Below are positions 25,805 through 33,412 of a DNA stretch of 64,000 nt, one piece after another. A model generated the notes under the pieces. It was not told where the DNA came from. It worked only from the letters and a program-made list of their open reading frames with translations, and did not search any database. Origin of the DNA: Archaeoglobus sp. (GTDB lineage Archaea > Halobacteriota > Archaeoglobi > Archaeoglobales > Archaeoglobaceae); the NCBI GenBank assembly GCA_017656505.1, contig JACDNU010000006.1, positions 1 through 64,000 on the forward strand. The letters run 5' to 3'. The position numbers and the translations under genes are program-made. The stretch's first letter is position 1. The number at the start of each line of letters is the position of its first letter.

Positions 25805-28800
25805 TTAAGCTTTCAATCTCCTCACGGATATTCTGACTTCCAGATCTTCAATCTTCCAATTTTTGACGTAAGCACTCTCATCGACTCTCTGGAACTCCAA
25901 ATTCTTCGCCCTCGTCTCAGTTTTTATGTAGTCCTCGAACCCTTTCACGATTTCGTTGTCTATGCTAACAGCAACGTCTACGAACTCCTCAACATCCAGA
26001 TCGAGCTCTTTCCTCATCTCCTGAATCCTCCTCACGATCTCCCTTGCGTAAGCTTCCCTTAAAATCTCTTCATCCATTTCAGTTGTAAGATAAACCTTGC
26101 CCTTACTGAAATCAGCCGTCTCGAGTCCGGAAGGGAGCTTTTCCTCGACAACGAGGATCTCATCTACATCCACCTTCTGCCCGAGAATTTCGATGTTGCC
26201 TTCCTTGATGGCTTTCCTGAGTTCCTCCTCGCTCATTGAGTTGATTATCTCCGCAACCTCCTTCGCCCTTTCCTTGAAAATCGGGCCTATTTTCTTGAAA
26301 TTGGGCTTAGCTTTTAAAACCTTCTCAACCTCCGAAACCTCGATCTCCTTCACATTGCATTGGGCCTTAATAACTCTCTCCAGCCTTTTTACAGCCTGCT
26401 CAATTTCTGATTCCTGAGCTTCAACTATCAGCTTTCTCAAGGGCCATCTGAGCTTTATTCCAGCCTTCTGCCTTGCATTGCTTGCGGCCTCGACTATCTC
26501 CCTCGCAACAACCATCTGCTTTTCCAGTTTCTCATCCAAAAGATCTTTGTCAAATTCGGGGAAGCTCTCAAGGAATACCGACTCCTTTGCATCTTTAAAG
26601 GCCGAAACGAAGTTGAGATAGATCCATTCTGCAAGATAGGGGGCCACTGGGGCGATTATCCTTATAGTTCTATCGACAACTTTTAGGATTGTTGAATACA
26701 CTGCGAGCTTGCTCGGAGATGTTCTTTCTTCCCAGACCACCGGCCTAACAAGCTGGATGTACCATCTGCTGAAATCCTCAACGACGAAATTCATGAATGC
26801 CCTAACGACTCTATGAATGCTGTAATTTTCATACGCCTCTTTCGCAATCTTGCAGAGATTCTCCAGCTTTGAAAGAATCCATCTCTCCTCTTCCCTTAGC
26901 TCTCCTTCCTCGCCTTCTCTAAATCTGTCGAGGAGCATATAAGTGTGTGCGAATCTCACGGCATTCCAGAAGATGTTAAGGACGCGGTTAACGTTCCTAA
27001 CCTCATCCCAGCTGAACCTCAAATCTTCCCAGACTGCCGAAGACAATACATAAAGCCGGAAAGCGTCGACACCAACTTCTTTCACAACGTCCTCTGGCTC
27101 GACAACGTTTCCAAGGCTCTTGCTCATCTTTCTACCCTGCTCATCCAGCGTGAACCCGTGCATGAGTACGGTTTTATATGGCGCTTTGCCAAAGCCAATA
27201 ACGCTCGCCCCCAGCTGCGAATAAAACCATCCTCTCGTCTGATCGTGACCTTCCGTTATGAAGTCTGCCGGCCAGAGCCTCTCAAATTCGTCCTTAAATC
27301 TGGGATACCTCAGCGTTCCCCACGATGCCACTCCGCTATCGAACCAGACGTCAAAAACATCAGGCACGCGATGCATTTTGCCGCCGCATTCGCAGTCAAA
27401 GGTTACTTCATCAATCTTCGGCCTGTGCAAGTCGAGATCGTCCTTCCATGGAACTTCATCTATGCTCCCAACAACCTTAAGCCTCCCGCATTCATCGCAA
27501 ACCCAGACAGGAATGGGTATACCCCAGTACCGTTGCCTGCTTATACACCAATCCTTCGCATTGCTTACCCAGTCCTTGAACCTCGCCTCACCGGCCCAAG
27601 AAGGAACCCATCTAACCCTGTCTATCTCTTCAAGCATCTTATCTTTAACTTCGGAAACCTTCAGGAACCACTGCTCGGTTGAGCGGTAGATTATGGGATT
27701 CTTACACCTCCAGCAGTGGCCATAGCGGTGAACAATGAAGCTTTCAGCGAGGAGGAGTCCTTTTTCCTTTAAATCGTTTATTATGACCGGGTTCGCTTCC
27801 TTGACATGTAGGCCAGCATATTTCCCCGCTTTTTCCGTGAAAATTCCCCTTTCATCAACCGGATTGAATACTTCGATTCCAACCTCCATCCCTAGCTCGA
27901 AATCTTCTAAACCATGCCCAGGAGCGATGTGGACGCAGCCCGTGTTTTCTGCCGTAACGAATTCGGCCATGTATACGGAATGGCTAAATTGCTGCTGCTC
28001 CGGTATAAGATCAGCCAAAGGATGCTCATACTCAACGCCGACCAGATCTTCTCCGAGATGGGTTTCAAGGATTTCCCAGCTTTCATAACCACCTTGCTCG
28101 AGAACATTCTCCGCAAGCTCCTTTGCTATAATGAGCGTTTCCTCCTTTCCATCTATCTTTGCTTTTATAACGGCATACTCCAAAGCGGGATGAACTGCTA
28201 CCGCCATATTCGCCGGCAAAGTCCAAGGCGTTGTTGTCCATATAACGATGTAATGACCCTTCTTCCCTTTAATTGGGAATTTAACGTAAATCGAGGGATC
28301 TTTCTCATCCCAGTACTCAACTTCCGCATCGGCTAAAGCAGTCTCGCATCTCGGACACCAGTTAACAACCATCAGCTGTCTTTCAAGCAAATTCTTTTCG
28401 TAACCTCTTTTTATCGTCCACCAGGCAGCATTGATGTAATCGGCCTTTATCGTCATGTAAGGATTTTCCCAGCCCATCCAAACTCCCAATGCTTTAAATT
28501 GCTCTTCCATCGCCTTTTTATTCTCCAGAGCGTACTTCAAGCATTTATTAATGAAAAGATCGATCCCGTAATCTTCTATTTCCTTCTTGCTCTTTATACC
28601 AAGCTCCTGCTCTACCTTAACCTCTATCGGCAGCCCATGCATGTCCCATCCGGGCGTGTCGGTAACGCGATAACCCTGCATTCTCCAGTATCTTAGGATT
28701 GTGTCCTTCAAAACCTTATTCCAAGCTGTTCCGAGATGAATCCTGCCCGTGGTGTAAGGAGGACCGTCAACAAAGAAGAATTTCTTTTCTCCCTTCTCCT

Positions 28801-28921
28801 TTACCTTTTCATAAATTTTATTCTTTCTCCAGTAATCTTCTATCTCCTCGACCACCTTTGAAGGATCATAAATTCTCGGAAATACTTTGTTTGACTTGCT
28901 CTGTTTTTGCTCTGAACCCAT
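25805..28921 (-). CDS. ileS: Isoleucyl-tRNA synthetase
   Basis: Class I aminoacyl-tRNA synthetase charging tRNA-Ile, 1038 residues. PPYTTGRIHLGTAWNKV holds the HIGH motif (HLGT), GRKMSKSLGN the KMSKS loop, and WTTTPWTLPANMAVAV the editing domain. Zinc-binding cysteine pairs are seen in CDECG and CECGG. The C-terminal part has the long archaeal/eukaryotic-type anticodon extension. The frame is open upstream to 29029, but the ATG at 28921 is preceded by GTGATAGG and begins with a normal length of leader before PRIYDPSKVVEEIEDYW, so the extra 36 codons are not used. Confidence 0.96.
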   Translation of the reverse strand: MGSEQKQSKSNKVFPRIYDPSKVVEEIEDYWRKNKIYEKVKEKGEKKFFFVDGPPYTTGRIHLGTAWNKVLKDTILRYWRMQGYRVTDTPGWDMHGLPIEVKVEQELGIKSKKEIEDYGIDLFINKCLKYALENKKAMEEQFKALGVWMGWENPYMTIKADYINAAWWTIKRGYEKNLLERQLMVVNWCPRCETALADAEVEYWDEKDPSIYVKFPIKGKKGHYIVIWTTTPWTLPANMAVAVHPALEYAVIKAKIDGKEETLIIAKELAENVLEQGGYESWEILETHLGEDLVGVEYEHPLADLIPEQQQFSHSVYMAEFVTAENTGCVHIAPGHGLEDFELGMEVGIEVFNPVDERGIFTEKAGKYAGLHVKEANPVIINDLKEKGLLLAESFIVHRYGHCWRCKNPIIYRSTEQWFLKVSEVKDKMLEEIDRVRWVPSWAGEARFKDWVSNAKDWCISRQRYWGIPIPVWVCDECGRLKVVGSIDEVPWKDDLDLHRPKIDEVTFDCECGGKMHRVPDVFDVWFDSGVASWGTLRYPRFKDEFERLWPADFITEGHDQTRGWFYSQLGASVIGFGKAPYKTVLMHGFTLDEQGRKMSKSLGNVVEPEDVVKEVGVDAFRLYVLSSAVWEDLRFSWDEVRNVNRVLNIFWNAVRFAHTYMLLDRFREGEEGELREEERWILSKLENLCKIAKEAYENYSIHRVVRAFMNFVVEDFSRWYIQLVRPVVWEERTSPSKLAVYSTILKVVDRTIRIIAPVAPYLAEWIYLNFVSAFKDAKESVFLESFPEFDKDLLDEKLEKQMVVAREIVEAASNARQKAGIKLRWPLRKLIVEAQESEIEQAVKRLERVIKAQCNVKEIEVSEVEKVLKAKPNFKKIGPIFKERAKEVAEIINSMSEEELRKAIKEGNIEILGQKVDVDEILVVEEKLPSGLETADFSKGKVYLTTEMDEEILREAYAREIVRRIQEMRKELDLDVEEFVDVAVSIDNEIVKGFEDYIKTETRAKNLEFQRVDESAYVKNWKIEDLEVRISVRRLKA

Positions 28922-29094
28922 CCTATCACTTCCCAGCTTAAATAATCGGGATGGATGTCTTTCGATCAGTGAGATTAAAATATTTTGCTGACTTGGTTTG
29001 GCGATTAACCTGTTCCGCCCTTGCAGCAAGTTCTCATCACGAAAAAGGTTATATATTCTCTGAGAGTATTAATCCAAAAAATTTGGAAGGGTAG

Positions 29095-29265
29095 ATGGCT
29101 TTGAGAAGGGCTAAGAAGTTCGAAGAATGGTTGGATTTAAAGCCCGTGACAGATGAGGAGTTCGAAGAACTCTTGAACGAGCCTCCTCGTCAGGAAATCA
29201 GAGGAAACAGAAAGAAGAAGCTGAAAAAGCTGAAGAAAATGGAGTTCCAGAGAGACTACTTCTAA
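29095..29265 (+). CDS. Small basic protein of unknown function
   Basis: A 56-residue protein, MALRRAKKFEEWLDLKPV..., with an acidic middle and a strongly basic segment (GNRKKKLKKLKKMEFQRDYF) at the C-terminus. No family is recognised. It has a good promoter (GGTTATATATTC about 45 bases upstream), the site GGAAGG before the ATG, and a T-rich terminator after the stop, so I regard it as a real gene. Confidence 0.7.
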   Translation: MALRRAKKFEEWLDLKPVTDEEFEELLNEPPRQEIRGNRKKKLKKLKKMEFQRDYF

Positions 29266-29286
29266 TTTTTTATTCTTTTTCTTTAA
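29264..29286 (+). terminator. Oligo-T terminator after the small basic protein gene
   Basis: Directly after the stop codon the plus strand reads TTTTTTATTCTTTTTCTTT, two strong T-runs, the form of an archaeal intrinsic terminator. Confidence 0.5.
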
Positions 29287-29390
29287 TCTGTTTTAATCTG
29301 TTACCTAAATCTGCTACTTAACGGCGATTATCTGGCTAAACACAACCATTTTCAGGTAAATAACTTAGGAGACAAGTTAAGACAAAAAAA

Positions 29391-30179
29391 TTACACACTG
29401 CTCATATACTCTCTGAGATAAGGTGGGATAAGATCCATGCAGTCTATACCGGCTGCTTTGCTAAAAGAATTTCCCATGATGTAGCCGGCAAGATGAAAAG
29501 GAGCTTCCTTAATCTCCACGTCCCTGTCCATACTCGCCATACACGGATAAGCGCACTGATGCTGATGGATCTCCTTCCAAAATTCCTCTCTGTTCTCGAT
29601 TATGTGTCCTTTCATCATTTTAGCCACGAAATGAGAACATCCACATGTATCTTTTAGCGCTTTGGCATCAATTATCCTCGAATTTTCTGCTTTGATCTTA
29701 AACTCCGGCATTCCGAAATCAAATTTCTCGCAAAATCTCCTAAGCTTTCTCGACTCAGGTTTGAAACTGCATAACGGCTTTGGAGCGGCAAACTCAATTC
29801 CTAGTTCATCGCAAATTTTAGCGATCTGGTTTCTAAGTCCGGGAGAGCACCATTTCGGGTCTTCTACAGGTATTAGAATTGCATCAGCTCCCGCTAAGGG
29901 GAGCTCCAGCAGCAAATCTGGATGGAGATTTATCGCTATAACTAAGTCACTAAGCTCCGGCAGCAACGCTTCCGGTTCATCTATATAAACACCGTAACTT
30001 AGAGGATCCGCATACTCTTCAACAACGCCAATTGCAGATGAGAAATCGTAATCCTTGCAGCGATCGCAAAACTCAATTCCGCAAGCCCCAAGCCTCGGGC
30101 AGGCTTCTGGATAGACAAAGTTCAGCACGAATCTCCTTCCGAACTCGCCGCTGAAAAGTATCGAAATCTCCACACCCAT
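29391..30179 (-). CDS. DUF166 family protein
   Basis: 262 residues of the archaeal DUF166 family, sometimes labelled thymidylate synthase in databases without proof. It starts MGVEISILFSGEFGRRFV and has a cysteine cluster CPRLGACGIEFCDRC plus further cysteines (CGCSHF, QCAYPC), which suggests an iron-sulfur or zinc centre. I choose the ATG at 30179; a TTG at 30197 is also in frame. The gene diverges from the flavoredoxin gene with a 125-base spacer. Function not established. Confidence 0.75.
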   Translation of the reverse strand: MGVEISILFSGEFGRRFVLNFVYPEACPRLGACGIEFCDRCKDYDFSSAIGVVEEYADPLSYGVYIDEPEALLPELSDLVIAINLHPDLLLELPLAGADAILIPVEDPKWCSPGLRNQIAKICDELGIEFAAPKPLCSFKPESRKLRRFCEKFDFGMPEFKIKAENSRIIDAKALKDTCGCSHFVAKMMKGHIIENREEFWKEIHQHQCAYPCMASMDRDVEIKEAPFHLAGYIMGNSFSKAAGIDCMDLIPPYLREYMSSV

Positions 30180-30269
30180 ACTTGACTTGCCCTTCAAAAA
30201 TCTTTCTAGGGCTAATAGATCTCAGAACGAACCTATTCACAAACGAAACGTTTTTACAATTCTCGGATG

Positions 30270-30299
30270 AAAGAGGAGTGGTGAAAAGAGGAGTGGTGA
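30270..30299 (+). repeat. Exact 15-base tandem duplication carrying two ribosome sites
   Basis: AAAGAGGAGTGGTGA occurs twice head to tail (30270-30284 and 30285-30299) immediately before the flavoredoxin ATG at 30305. Each copy has GGAG and GGTGA, so the message carries a duplicated ribosome binding site. Confidence 0.85.
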
Positions 30300-30304
30300 T
30301 AAGC

Positions 30305-30823
30305 ATGGAGTATCTTTACTATCTTTACCCGATCCGTACATATCTCATCGTTGCTGGAACACTGGAGAAACCAAATCCAATGACGGCAGACTGGGTTGTG
30401 CCGCTCTCCAGAAAACCCCCGTTGCTTGGGGTAGCGATCGCTCACACGAGGTACACAAAGAAGTTGATTGACGAGCAGAAGGATTTTGTCGTTGCAGTTC
30501 CAACCATGGAGTTGCTTAAGGATGTCTGGATTGCTGGAACTGTAAGTGGGGCCAAGAAGGATAAGAAAGAACTTATGAGCGTAACCTTCATCGAATCGAA
30601 ATCGGTTAAAGCGCCTTCGATAAAAGAGTGTGCAGCTAACTTGGAATGCAGGGTTGTTCAGGAGGTTGTAACCGGTGATCACACATTCTTCGTCGGAGAG
30701 ATCGTGAACGTGAGTTATGGAGATGCCTTCCCAAACAAGCCAGATATAGCCAACTTCCGCTTCATCCTTCATGTGGGTGGCAAGGACTTCACTGACACCG
30801 GAAACGAAACAATCCAGCCATGA
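30305..30823 (+). CDS. Flavin reductase-like (flavoredoxin family) protein
   Basis: 172-residue FMN-binding split-barrel protein of the flavin reductase-like domain family. NPMTADWVVPLSRKPPLLGVAIAHTRYT is the FMN-contact region, FVVAVPTMELLKDVWIAGTVSG and CRVVQEVVTGDHTFFVGEIV are the other conserved segments. Such proteins act in electron transfer or flavin reduction in anaerobes. The ATG at 30305 follows the duplicated ribosome site; the frame is open upstream but that part encodes no domain. Its stop is 12 bases before the nnr start. Confidence 0.88.
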   Translation: MEYLYYLYPIRTYLIVAGTLEKPNPMTADWVVPLSRKPPLLGVAIAHTRYTKKLIDEQKDFVVAVPTMELLKDVWIAGTVSGAKKDKKELMSVTFIESKSVKAPSIKECAANLECRVVQEVVTGDHTFFVGEIVNVSYGDAFPNKPDIANFRFILHVGGKDFTDTGNETIQP

Positions 30824-30840
30824 AAGCATGATAGCATGAC
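30816..30840. repeat. Triplicated ATGA unit between flavoredoxin stop and nnr start
   Basis: AGCCATGAA, AGCATGAT and AGCATGAC follow one another. The first contains the TGA stop of the flavoredoxin gene and the third contains the ATG of nnr, so a small duplication links a stop and a start. Confidence 0.6.
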
Positions 30841-32296
30841 AGCAGATTCAAATTCCGATTTCATAACCTCCGCCGAGATGGCGGCCATCGACACAAATTG
30901 CGAGTATCATGGCCTAAACAGACTCCAGCTGATGGAGAATGCTGGAAAAGCTTTGGCAGAGGTTGTTAGAGATAAAACAGCAAAGCTTGAGCTTGAGAAA
31001 AGTCTGCTGGTTTTCGCTGGGCTTGGCAATAACGGTGGCGATTCCTTCGTAGCAGCGAGACATCTGAAAGACTTTGAGATAGAGATTCTTCTGCTTGGAA
31101 GAGCAGATGATATAAAAACGGACATAGCAAGGAGAAATTTCGAAATTCTGAGGAGATCAGGCTATAAAATTCGGGAGATCAGAGATAGCACTCAATTTGA
31201 ATTAAAGGATGCTGAAATAATCATCGATGCTATGCTCGGCACGGGCGTAAAAGGAGAGCTGAGAGAGCCATACAGAAGTGCAGTTGAGCTGATAAACTCC
31301 TCAAAGGCTTACACTATAAGCGTAGATGTCCCAACAGGCCTGAATCCCGATACTGGAGAGTATGGAAGCTGCGTGAAGGCTGATGTAACTGTCACCTTCC
31401 ACAAGAATAAACCCGGTCTGCTTAAAGCCGAAGATAAGGTTGGTGAGATTATAGTTAAAGATATTGGAATCCCAGAAGCTTACGAGAAACTTGCAGGGCC
31501 AGGAGATGTAAAAGTAGTGTACAGCAGAGATGCCAATGCTCACAAGGGGATGCATGGCAGGATTCTGATCGTTGGTGGTGGAAAGTACACAGGCGCTCCA
31601 GCTCTGGCTGCAATCGCAGCCCTGAATGCTGGCGCAGACATAGTGACTTTAGCCGTTCCCGAGAGCATTCACGGCATTGTTGCCTCCTTCTCCCCGAACC
31701 TCATAGTTAGAAAACTCAAGGGGAGCATGATCAGCGAAAGAAACATTCCGGAGATCGAAAAGCTGGCTGAAAAGCATGATGTTTTAGCTTTGGGGATGGG
31801 AGTAGGTGACAAGGAATTTTCTAAGATTGCTGCCGAGATTCTTAAAATCAAAAAAGTAGAAAAAGCCGTATTGGATGCTGAGGGGATAACAAAGGAGATT
31901 CCAGAAGACATTGAATGCATTCTCACCCCGCATAGAGGAGAATTCAGGCGGGTTTTCGGGAAGGAAGCGACAGTCGACAACGTCATGGAGGAGGCTGCGA
32001 AAGTCCGAACGACAATTCTGCTTAAAGCGAAGGAAGACATAATCAGCGATGGAAATAAAGTGAGGGTCAACAGGAGCGGAAATGCTGGGATGACCGTTGG
32101 CGGAACAGGAGATGTTCTTTCAGGCTTGGTGGCTGCGTTTTTCGTCTCTGGAAGGCCCTTATGGAGTGCATCGGCAGCTGCGTTCATCAACGGTTACGCT
32201 GGTGATTTGTGCTTTGAGGAGAAGGGTTACAGCTTCACAGCATTAGACGTGGCTAACAAGCTTCCTCAAGCAATAAAATTTGCAATTGATTTTTGA
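30836..32296 (+). CDS. nnr: Bifunctional NAD(P)H-hydrate repair enzyme (epimerase and dehydratase)
   Basis: 486-residue fusion of the YjeF N-terminal epimerase (about residues 1-215) and the ADP-dependent carbohydrate kinase-like dehydratase (about 225-486). It repairs damaged NADHX and NADPHX, which form faster in hot cells. Motifs: AGLGNNGGDSFVAARHL in the epimerase; GGGKYTGAPALAAIAALNAGADIVT, ILTPHRGEF and GGTGDVLSGLVAAF in the dehydratase, the latter being the nucleotide anion hole. The ATG lies 12 bases after the flavoredoxin stop. Confidence 0.94.
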   Translation: MTADSNSDFITSAEMAAIDTNCEYHGLNRLQLMENAGKALAEVVRDKTAKLELEKSLLVFAGLGNNGGDSFVAARHLKDFEIEILLLGRADDIKTDIARRNFEILRRSGYKIREIRDSTQFELKDAEIIIDAMLGTGVKGELREPYRSAVELINSSKAYTISVDVPTGLNPDTGEYGSCVKADVTVTFHKNKPGLLKAEDKVGEIIVKDIGIPEAYEKLAGPGDVKVVYSRDANAHKGMHGRILIVGGGKYTGAPALAAIAALNAGADIVTLAVPESIHGIVASFSPNLIVRKLKGSMISERNIPEIEKLAEKHDVLALGMGVGDKEFSKIAAEILKIKKVEKAVLDAEGITKEIPEDIECILTPHRGEFRRVFGKEATVDNVMEEAAKVRTTILLKAKEDIISDGNKVRVNRSGNAGMTVGGTGDVLSGLVAAFFVSGRPLWSASAAAFINGYAGDLCFEEKGYSFTALDVANKLPQAIKFAIDF

Positions 32297-32326
32297 TTTC
32301 TGATTTTCCATCTTAAGGTGATCCTG

Positions 32327-33391
32327 TTGACGGAGTTCTTTCTGATGAAGTGGATCTACGAAAGGATGGTTTACACAAAAAAGGCTTGTAAGCTTGTATC
32401 AGAAAGTCTAAAAGGAGTAGAGGTATCGATATGCTTCCCACTCGAGTACAAAACTGCAGTGCTCGTAAACGAGCTTTCAGAAATCGTAGAGCTGAAGGTA
32501 TGCAGATTCGATGAGCCAACGACGAAAGATGAAGCTGTAAGATGGTTGGGGGATAAGGGAGTAAAGATAAAAGATAAGGAAGAATGTCTAGATTCACCCT
32601 ACTTTCTGGACTGCGTTGCAACGTTAAGCAGAAAGGCATTAAAACGCAAAAGGAGTGTGGAGGGAGTTATCGAACTAACCCGAAGCGGAGTTGACAGGCT
32701 CAGAGAGCTTGAGAGCTCGGGTGTTTTCAAGAAAGCAATCTCAGTCGATGACTCTGAAATAAAAGGAAAGGGGGAAAACATATACGGCACAGGTTTGGGA
32801 TTGCTCGATGCACTAACTAGGTTGAACATCCAGCTTCCCGGGAAAAGGGTTTTCATCATCGGTTTCGGAAGGGTTGGTGAAGGATGTGCTTCCTTGCTGA
32901 AAAAAATCGGATGTGAAGTGGAGGTTTTCGATAAAGACGAGCTGAAATGCATGCTTGCCGAGTATAAAGGCTTCAAAGTCAGCGAACCAGAGACCAGTTT
33001 GGGCAATGCAGACATAATCGTTACCGCCACCGGCTCCGATAGCGTGATAAATTCCTCAAATATTTCGTTCATCAAGAATGGAGCCATTCTTTGCAACATG
33101 GGTGCTGGCAGACATGAGATCGATTTGAGGGGTTTGACGGATTACGAAAAAGAAGACTTGGGCATAGTTTCCAAATTCAGCGGTAAGAATTACTTCTACG
33201 TTATGGCCAACGGAAGGCCGGTAAATCTTGCGGTGGGGAATGGGACTCCCCTCGAGATAATGGATAAGACCTTCGCTTTGGTGGTGTTTGCTCTTGACTA
33301 TCTCGTAAACCAAGATTTCTCTGGAATCATAAGCACTCCAAAAGAGGTAGAATACAAGTTGGCCAATCTGGTGAGCCTGAACAAACCATAA
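32327..33391 (+). CDS. S-adenosylhomocysteine hydrolase-family paralogue
   Basis: About 354 residues, clearly shorter than archaeal S-adenosylhomocysteine (or inosylhomocysteine) hydrolases of about 410. The NAD domain has IIGFGRVGEGCASLL and the family's C-terminal FYVMANGRPVNLAVGNGTPLEIMD; ELTRSGVDRLRELESSGVFKKAI and NIYGTGLGLLDAL match the hinge region. The usual D in KFDNLYG is E here (KGENIYG), the T/GHFD loop region reads GAGRHEID, and the N-terminal substrate domain is reduced. It probably binds NAD, but hydrolysis of adenosylhomocysteine is doubtful. The start is uncertain: TTG at 32327 after AAGGTGATC, GTG at 32318 or ATG at 32345. Confidence 0.8.
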   Translation: MTEFFLMKWIYERMVYTKKACKLVSESLKGVEVSICFPLEYKTAVLVNELSEIVELKVCRFDEPTTKDEAVRWLGDKGVKIKDKEECLDSPYFLDCVATLSRKALKRKRSVEGVIELTRSGVDRLRELESSGVFKKAISVDDSEIKGKGENIYGTGLGLLDALTRLNIQLPGKRVFIIGFGRVGEGCASLLKKIGCEVEVFDKDELKCMLAEYKGFKVSEPETSLGNADIIVTATGSDSVINSSNISFIKNGAILCNMGAGRHEIDLRGLTDYEKEDLGIVSKFSGKNYFYVMANGRPVNLAVGNGTPLEIMDKTFALVVFALDYLVNQDFSGIISTPKEVEYKLANLVSLNKP

Positions 33392-33398
33392 AACCATA
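33383..33398. repeat. Eight-base tandem repeat across the stop of the SAHH paralogue
   Basis: AAACCATA is repeated exactly twice; the TAA stop (33389-33391) straddles the junction of the copies. Confidence 0.65.
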
Positions 33399-33412
33399 AA
33401 TAAAAATTAAAA

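Noticed and set aside
26945-27682. Long plus-strand frame (245 codons) within ileS
   Set aside because: Entirely inside the strongly conserved ileS coding sequence on the other strand; no protein motif and no promoter.
28922-29029. 36-codon N-terminal extension of ileS
   Set aside because: The ATG at 28921 has its own ribosome site and gives a standard N-terminus; the extension covers the promoter region.
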